From contig CAJJDO010000033.1 of assembly GCA_905183005.1 (NCBI GenBank), forward strand, positions 129,820-193,819: a stretch of 64,000 nucleotides of DNA, given 5' to 3'. This document shows positions 58,533-64,000 of this stretch, piece after piece (the stretch's first letter is position 1; the number at the start of each line of letters is the position of its first letter). The notes under the pieces were generated by a model, which did not search any database, had not been told where the DNA came from, and worked only from the letters and a program-made list of their open reading frames with translations. The position numbers were made by a program, and so were the translations under genes. Source of the stretch: Paramecium pentaurelia. Taxonomy: Eukaryota > Ciliophora > Oligohymenophorea > Peniculida > Parameciidae.

Positions 58533-60776
58533 ATGAAACCTAATTCTGAGATTCTTTTATGTTAAATGTATTAGCTAGCAGGAGATAAATGGAATTATGT
58601 AGATATTGGATATACACATATCAATTCGAAGGTAATGAGTTTAGAAATGAGATAAATAGAATGAATTGATTTTACTATAGAAAGACACAAGTTAGGAAGT
58701 GATTGTTGTACCAATAAAGTAAGAGAATGAGTTTTGTTTTGATTAGGGTAATGATATAATATATATAATATTAGAGGAAGCAATTTAATTCCATTTTAAT
58801 AAGGAATATGCATTAAGTTTTTAGAGTAGAGAAGGAGCATTGGGAGTTTGGGCTCGTATTCAAAATATTTTAGTGGAAAATGAGGCTGAAGATTAAGATT
58901 CTATAGCATTGACACCAGTATCTGAAAGTAATTTGGAATCAATATTGGAAACAATGAATAATATGATAGCATATGGTTCTTAATCTAAATAGATGTTATA
59001 GAATTATCTTATAAATAAGAAAGTAAGATAATATTTAATTTGATAAGGACTATTTTGATAAGCTTATTAAATTGTTTTAATAATTGGAGAAGGACAATAA
59101 TATGAATTTATTATAAACAATGTGTTAGATTGTAAAGAATGTATAAATCTATCTATTTATAAATGATTAGATTGTAACAGTGGCAGAACATGAATTATTT
59201 TAAATGATATTGAACGATTAAAATTATTTATTTATATTTGGTGCATTAGAATGTATATAGTAGTATTAATATTATTTTAGATGATTATGAGATGAACAAG
59301 AAGAATTTTGTACCCCACCGTTAGTATTTAGAGAAACATGCATAATTCTTACAAGTAGTCCAAATAAAGAGTAAAGAGAGACTTAAAACCATTCATTTCA
59401 TATATCGGCTGCAGTACTTGCGCGATTGTGGTTTGGCCTACTACATCGACGAGTGCCAGTTGATGTTCATAAAGATAGTTTTAACGTAATCAAAATCATG
59501 ATAGATTATAAAGAGTTGTTATGTTGACCTCTTTAAGTACATAGAAAATTCGAAGGATTATTTGATAGAAGTGATTGACCAATTAAGAAATTTCAATTTT
59601 TTAGCATTAAGATTTCTAAGTGAGATATGTTCAGTTTTTAAAGAATTTCCAGATGTATAATAATATAATTATTATAATTAGTTGAATAAAGTAGTAATAT
59701 ATTAGAAATTAAGTGAGTATGGATTATATGAAATAATAGAAGATTATATAAATGATTCACTTAAAGGATTTGAGAAATATAAAGCTAAATTAAAGAAACT
59801 TAAATTAAAGATATCTGTAATATATATTTATTATATTCATTAAAGGATGATATATTCATTAAGATACCAAATATGATATTAGAATTATTAATTGTATGTT
59901 TATAACATTGTCCTACTAATTTCAGATAATATGTTATTAGCGAACATCAATAAGTACTGAAATATCCATTATTCAATATAATTGTTGAAAATGCTTTTTA
60001 AAATGAATTATATATGGAAGCATTAAAATTATTAATTGATAATAATTCAGAAGAATAAAATGAAACTATGGATTTATTCTTAATATAATTCTATCCAAAA
60101 ATTACAAATTAAATTTCACATCTATCAACAAAAGAATATAAATAACAATTTTTAGAGATATCTTTAGGTTTGGTTAGAGCTATGAAACCTTAAGTGAAAG
60201 AAGCTATTATTATAAATTAAGTTATATTGAAAATAGGATTTATTTTATAAGAAAATTAAAAGTTATTATAAACTAAATGTTTATAAATAATAAAGTTAAT
60301 TTGTTTATCAAGAGATGATGATATTAATAATGAAATTATTATGATAATTCCTAATTTAATAAATGTTATTTTATCTTATAAAGGATTAAGAGAGAATTTA
60401 ATATTTTCATAATAATTAGAAATAATAAAAATTATTTATGAAGGAATAAGTTAAAAATTAATTTAATCATTAGTAAAAATTAATTAATATATAATAGGAA
60501 GATGAATTGAAGAAAAGAGAAAATTAAACAAATTATCAAAGAATTCATGATATTTTTAAGAATCTAAAAAATAATTGTATGAAATAATAATTCAGTTCAT
60601 AAACATAATCTTAGAGCCAAATGTAATCTAGATACAATGTAGTAGATGATGAAATGGATTTATTTAAATCAGTTTAAGGACATAGTAATAATACTCATAT
60701 TGTTAAATAATAAAAGAAATAAATAGATTAAGAGGAAGAAGTAGACTTAATATCTAAGAAAATAAAGATAGATTGA
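58533..60776 (+). CDS. PPP4R3: PP4 regulatory subunit 3 (SMEK/PPP4R3)
   Basis: ATG 58533, six introns (58632-58659, 59023-59047, 59253-59280, 59478-59504, 59817-59845, 60473-60497), TGA 60774; 693 residues. The N-terminal EVH1/PH-like domain has AGDKWNYVDIGYTHIN (SMEK ..QWDDRGTGHVS) and KEYALSFQSREGALGVWARI (SMEK ALSFQEKAGCDEIWEKI). Armadillo-like helices follow: HRQYLEKHAQFLQVV and ERLKTIHFIYRLQYLRD match the HR.FL..A.F..V..I.....I...YR.QY..D block. The C-terminus is Gln/Ser-rich and ends acidic then basic (EEEVDLISKKIKID). The subunit targets PP4 phosphatase to substrates, mainly in the nucleus. Bases about 59400-59475 use non-typical GC-rich codons. Confidence 0.93.
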
Positions 60777-60848
60777 ATTATATATTAAAAAATAAATAAA
60801 ATAAAATAATCTAATTTATATATATATATTATGTATTATTTGATTAAA

Positions 60849-61585
60849 TCATTGAATTTAGCATTTACCACTTGCATCATCATTTTCATTAGAATTATTC
60901 TTTCTTTGAGTTCCAGCTTAATTCTTTGCTGGTACTGAAGTTTGAGATTATTAAGGTGGGAATTTCTTTTTAATGGCTTATTTAATTCCTTCTTAGAAAA
61001 TTTATTTTAAATTAGTTCCATTAAGTGCACTACATTCAATATATTTACATCCTAAATCTGATACAACCTTTTATGCTATATTGAAAGTAACAAATTTATT
61101 CTCATCAGCATTTTCCATAGGTCTAATATCAATTTTATTTCCAACAAAAATAATAGGAACATTTGGTTAATCAGCTTATAATTCAGGATACCACTATGTT
61201 ATTATGTTTAATTAGATACCTTTTTTACTGCATTTTAAAATGAACTTGGTTCATCTACAGAAAATGTAATTACAAAGACATCACTTTATGGATAACTAAT
61301 ACATCTCAATTATTTATATTCTTCTTATCCTGCTGTATCCCTTTTTTAGTAATAATGATTTTTAAATACCATAAATTAAGATTTACCATTTTGTTCTCAT
61401 ACGCAATTTATGTACAATAATTCTCAAATACAGTTGGTACATAATCTGTTGGAAATTTATCTTATGTATATCTATTATTAATGTTATTATACTTACCTAA
61501 TCAAAATACATGTTTTTCCAACACTACCATCACCAACAATCACTAATTTAATAGAAATTGCTTAATTGGTTTAATTATTATTCAT
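60849..61585 (-). CDS. Rac/Rho-type small GTPase with CaaX end
   Basis: ATG 61585, introns 61496-61472, 61369-61341 and 61219-61194, TGA 60851-60849; 218 residues. The P-loop is GDGSVGKTC, switch I YVPTVFENYC (Rho/Rac-type YVPTVF), switch II WDTAGQEEY, with NKID for guanine and CSAL. The tail is Lys/Gln/Asn-rich and ends CQIQ, a CaaX box for prenylation. The residue after the insert region (DIRPMENADENK) keeps the Rho family spacing. It probably cycles on membranes to control actin or membrane traffic. The start codon overlaps the stop of the SAM-FHA gene upstream (ATGA). Confidence 0.95.
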
Positions 61586-62765
61586 TTAATATTATTTATA
61601 TTACACAAATATATTTTCTCATAACCAAGTCTAAATTATCTATCTTAAGTTAACTTTACTCTCTCACTACATTATCCTTATTCACTTAATCTAACCCAAA
61701 CTCCATTTCTACTACCCATATCTTCCAATATCAATCCATCATCTGTATAACTAAATTGGGAATGAATACCAGATAAATGCTAACTATATAAATATATTAT
61801 ATTACTGTATCCATTTTAAATTATTCTAATTATCTACCAAATTTAAGACAATTCTAATTCTTAACTAATTAAAATTAAAACTTTTAATTCTTTTATAATC
61901 CTTCTACTACTCTCAATACCACATCACATTATTAATTATTACAATTCATTTATTCTATTTTATATTACATGCTTCCCATATGTAAAATCAAACCTATTCT
62001 CATTAATGATGGTTGCATTAATAATACAAAAGTCCCAGAAGTACTTCCAGTATCTTTTAAATAATAATTCTTTGTTTTCTAATCAAATTCAATTACACAA
62101 TGATTTCTACTTACATAATCTTCACTTAATATTAAAGTATTCTCAGGATTTCTCCCTATACTCAGTCCTTTTTCTGTGACACTTATTTTCTAATTATCAC
62201 CTATGCAAATTATTTCAATAGTATTTATAGATTCCATCTATTTAATTGAATTTGGATATGATGGAATTTTAGTGGCTTCTAAATTTTATTTTGGTTATCT
62301 TAAGATTTGAGGTGCATCAACTACTTTCATAGATTACACTAATTCAACTTTATGATTATCTTAAAAGTTATCTCTTTTTGGTTTAAAATCATTCAATCTT
62401 TATATAGGAGTATAATCAAGATTTTCTTTGTTTATAATTTATTTGCTTGCAATAGACCATTCACTTTAACCAACATTGTTTCTTACAAATTATTTATATT
62501 CTATGAATCCATTTTGAATCCACTATAAAATCTTCTTCTTTTTAACATTAGAATTTATGCCTAATTCATTCAAATCATCATCATTTAATACTTCTAAACA
62601 AGCTCCATCAATAGCATTTCTTTCTATAAAATTAAATTATCAATCTATACAAAAAACATTAGATAAATCTTATAATCCTATAAATTCCAACCAGCATTCA
62701 ACATCACATTAAGTCCATCTTCTTGGTTCTTTAGGAATGACACTAAATAATTTCTGATAATCCAT
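61582..62765 (-). CDS. SAM domain plus two FHA domains
   Basis: ATG 62765, introns 62650-62624 (27 nt, contains TGA) and 61805-61780 (26 nt), TGA 61584-61582; 376 residues. The SAM domain occupies residues 15-80: WTQCDVECWLEFIGLQDL, then AIDGACLEVLNDDDLNELGI. FHA-1 (about 180-255) has LSIGRNPENTLIL, YVSRNHCVIEF and TGSTSGTFV. FHA-2 (about 270-370) has LKFGRQ, LSGIHSQFSY and DMGSRNGVWV. FHA modules bind phosphothreonine peptides; SAM domains oligomerise. Together they suggest a phospho-dependent adaptor. The last codons overlap the start of the downstream GTPase gene by ATGA. Confidence 0.92.
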
Positions 62766-62812
62766 TAAATTTAAATTTAAATTATATATAAATTAACAAT
62801 CATTAAGTTTAA

Positions 62813-63668
62813 TCATTTCATTTTTGCTGAATTAATTTTCTCTTTTTTTATATGTTTATTTTTCTTTATAGGAATACTTTATTTTAATTATTTGGATTCC
62901 TCTTTATGGGTTCTAGAGATATGACCTCTTTAAATATATATATAAATTAATACCCTAAAGAACATGCTTTAACAAATTTGCAATTACAGTAACGACACTT
63001 ATATCCTTTGGAGAATTTATTTAAATTTTTATTGAATGTATAAATTGTCTATTTCTCATCTTCATCATGATTTGCTTATGTTTAAACAGTTAATAAATTC
63101 TTTTCCATTAAAATATCCTATAGTCTTCCAACTAATCCTTAAACATTCTAATTTATATAAACTAACTAATGATCATTTGTTTCTTTGATAGGTTTATTTA
63201 TTTTCTCATGATTCACATATATTTTCCTTTCTAAGGCTACTACACTAGATTCTAATTACTACATTTATTATTAAATGGTCTCTAAATATTTTATCAATGA
63301 GTGCTCTTATTTAAGTTCTTCTTATTTAACTTCAATATTATTCTATTTGAATCAAATTAAAAAGATACTTCTCTAAATAATGAACATAAAGATGTATGTA
63401 TTGGTTTGATTTTATTACTGTTGTTGAAACTATACTAATTAATTTGAATCTATTCATCAAAATCATGGATATAACTTTTATTTATTTTTGCTTTTTTAGT
63501 AGAGTTATTCTAGTGTTTTTAAGGAAAAATTGATTTTGATTTTATACTAAACTGAATGAATTAAGATGAACTGTATATTCCATTTGGAGTAACCTATTAA
63601 CACAGATTCTAACGATATGGAGTATCTGGATAATCAAAAGATTCTTCTATTTCTTTTTAACTTGACAT
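62813..63668 (-). CDS. Coiled-coil protein with one C2H2 zinc finger
   Basis: ATG 63668, introns 63368-63343 and 62953-62928 (26 nt each), TGA 62815-62813; 267 residues. Residues 1-90 are Ser/Gln-rich. A coiled coil covers 100-165. Near residue 215 a single finger YKCRYCNCKFVKACSLGGHI continues SRTH: C-x2-C then H-x3-H, with the LGGH core typical of plant-type fingers. The second intron splits the finger just before GGH, which makes the finger visible only after splicing. The tail is very basic (KKNKHIKKEK). It could bind nucleic acid. It lies 47 bp upstream of the SAM-FHA gene on the same strand. Confidence 0.8.
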
Positions 63669-64000
63669 AATTAATGAACTTGAAATTGAGTTCAGAATCC
63701 ATTTATAGGGAATTAAAAATGTTACTAAATTTTTAGTCTCTTTTTCACTCCAAAAAAATAATATATAAAATAAAATGGGTTTAGTATTTTTTTTAAAAAA
63801 TAAGAAAAAATATGATGATTCCTATTCAATAATTAGATAACAAAAGATCTAATTTAGAAATCATCATATTTAATTCAATTTTAATTGAAAGTTGAATAAC
63901 AATTTAAGTTAGTTTCTTATAACTGTCGCTATAAATTTCGATACAAAATATTATTAAGATTATTTATAATAAGTTTGTATTTTGTAAAGAGATTAAAGAA
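63669..64000. other. Upstream region of the zinc-finger gene
   Basis: No frame seen. It contains the inverted repeat at 63808-63871. Confidence 0.4.
63808..63871. repeat. 13-nt perfect inverted repeat with 38-nt loop
   Basis: AAATATGATGATT at 63808-63820 pairs with AATCATCATATTT at 63859-63871. It could fold as a hairpin or be a symmetric protein-binding site, about 140 bp upstream of the zinc-finger start. Confidence 0.5.

Noticed and set aside
58632..58680. An apparent 49-nt intron in PPP4R3
   Set aside because: A 28-nt intron (58632-58659) keeps the frame and adds the conserved segment NELILLQKD.
58072..58783. Two minus-strand frames of about 60 codons
   Set aside because: Antisense to the coiled-coil and PPP4R3 genes; composition Leu/Tyr/Ser-rich without motif.
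1..64000. Bacterial-type features, CRISPR arrays, tRNA or rRNA genes, transposons
   Set aside because: None seen. The only regular repeats are coding (TPR, WD40) or assembly copies, and no cloverleaf or rRNA-like segment stood out.
1..64000. Reading the window with the standard genetic code as a field of short pseudogenes
   Set aside because: With TAA and TAG as Gln, full-length conserved genes (LSM3, BUD31, NAXD, P450, PPP4R3) appear, so the apparent stops are sense codons.

Overview
This is a macronuclear window from a ciliate, almost certainly Paramecium (aurelia-like). Three things show it. Nearly every gene reads through TAA and TAG as glutamine and stops only at TGA. The introns are tiny (most 20-34 nt, GT...AG) and interrupt most genes. 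The DNA is extremely AT-rich and the genes are densely packed. With the standard code almost nothing here is open, so all calls below use the ciliate code (TAA/TAG = Gln, TGA = stop) and were spliced by eye. For most multi-exon genes the exon lengths sum to an exact multiple of three, which supports the models.

Layout. 1-9.6 kb: two TPR-repeat genes, a WD40 gene, one unrecognised gene and decayed copies; these belong to large ciliate gene families. 9.9-16.7 kb: an unrecognised gene with a patch of higher GC, a divergent alpha-like tubulin, small hypotheticals and remnants. 17-27.3 kb: a cytochrome P450 and an MFS sugar transporter, in a stretch damaged by three assembly artefacts: two exact duplications of about 1.1 kb joined by a single N, and an 824-base N gap whose two flanks are the same 313 bp. 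27.6-34.1 kb: a Ser/Thr kinase, a hybrid histidine kinase/response regulator, and LSM3.

34.1-47 kb: a run rich in cortical, ciliary and secretory genes. It holds a trichocyst matrix protein with a signal peptide, a small protein with a repeated DGTGRD motif, an importin-7/8-like karyopherin, CEP78, a coiled-coil protein, an SF-assemblin and an acidic ERICH2-like protein. 47.4-56 kb: a CAMK-type kinase, a seven-helix cAMP-receptor-like GPCR, the NAD(P)HX repair enzyme NAXD, the spliceosome protein BUD31 and a coiled-coil protein. 56.3-64 kb: a large coiled-coil protein, PPP4R3 (SMEK), a Rac/Rho-type GTPase with a CaaX end, a SAM-FHA-FHA protein whose stop overlaps the GTPase start, and a C2H2 zinc-finger protein.

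No mobile element, CRISPR array, tRNA, rRNA or viral gene was recognised. The genes are mostly independent single-gene units. Close pairs are the LSM3/trichocyst-protein divergent promoter (38 bp between start codons), the tandem NAXD-BUD31-coiled-coil series (gaps of 53-62 bp), and the ATGA overlap between the SAM-FHA and GTPase genes. Several genes carry breaks that one A/T more or less would repair. Together with the unmerged contig overlaps these may be consensus errors, but true pseudogenes are also present.
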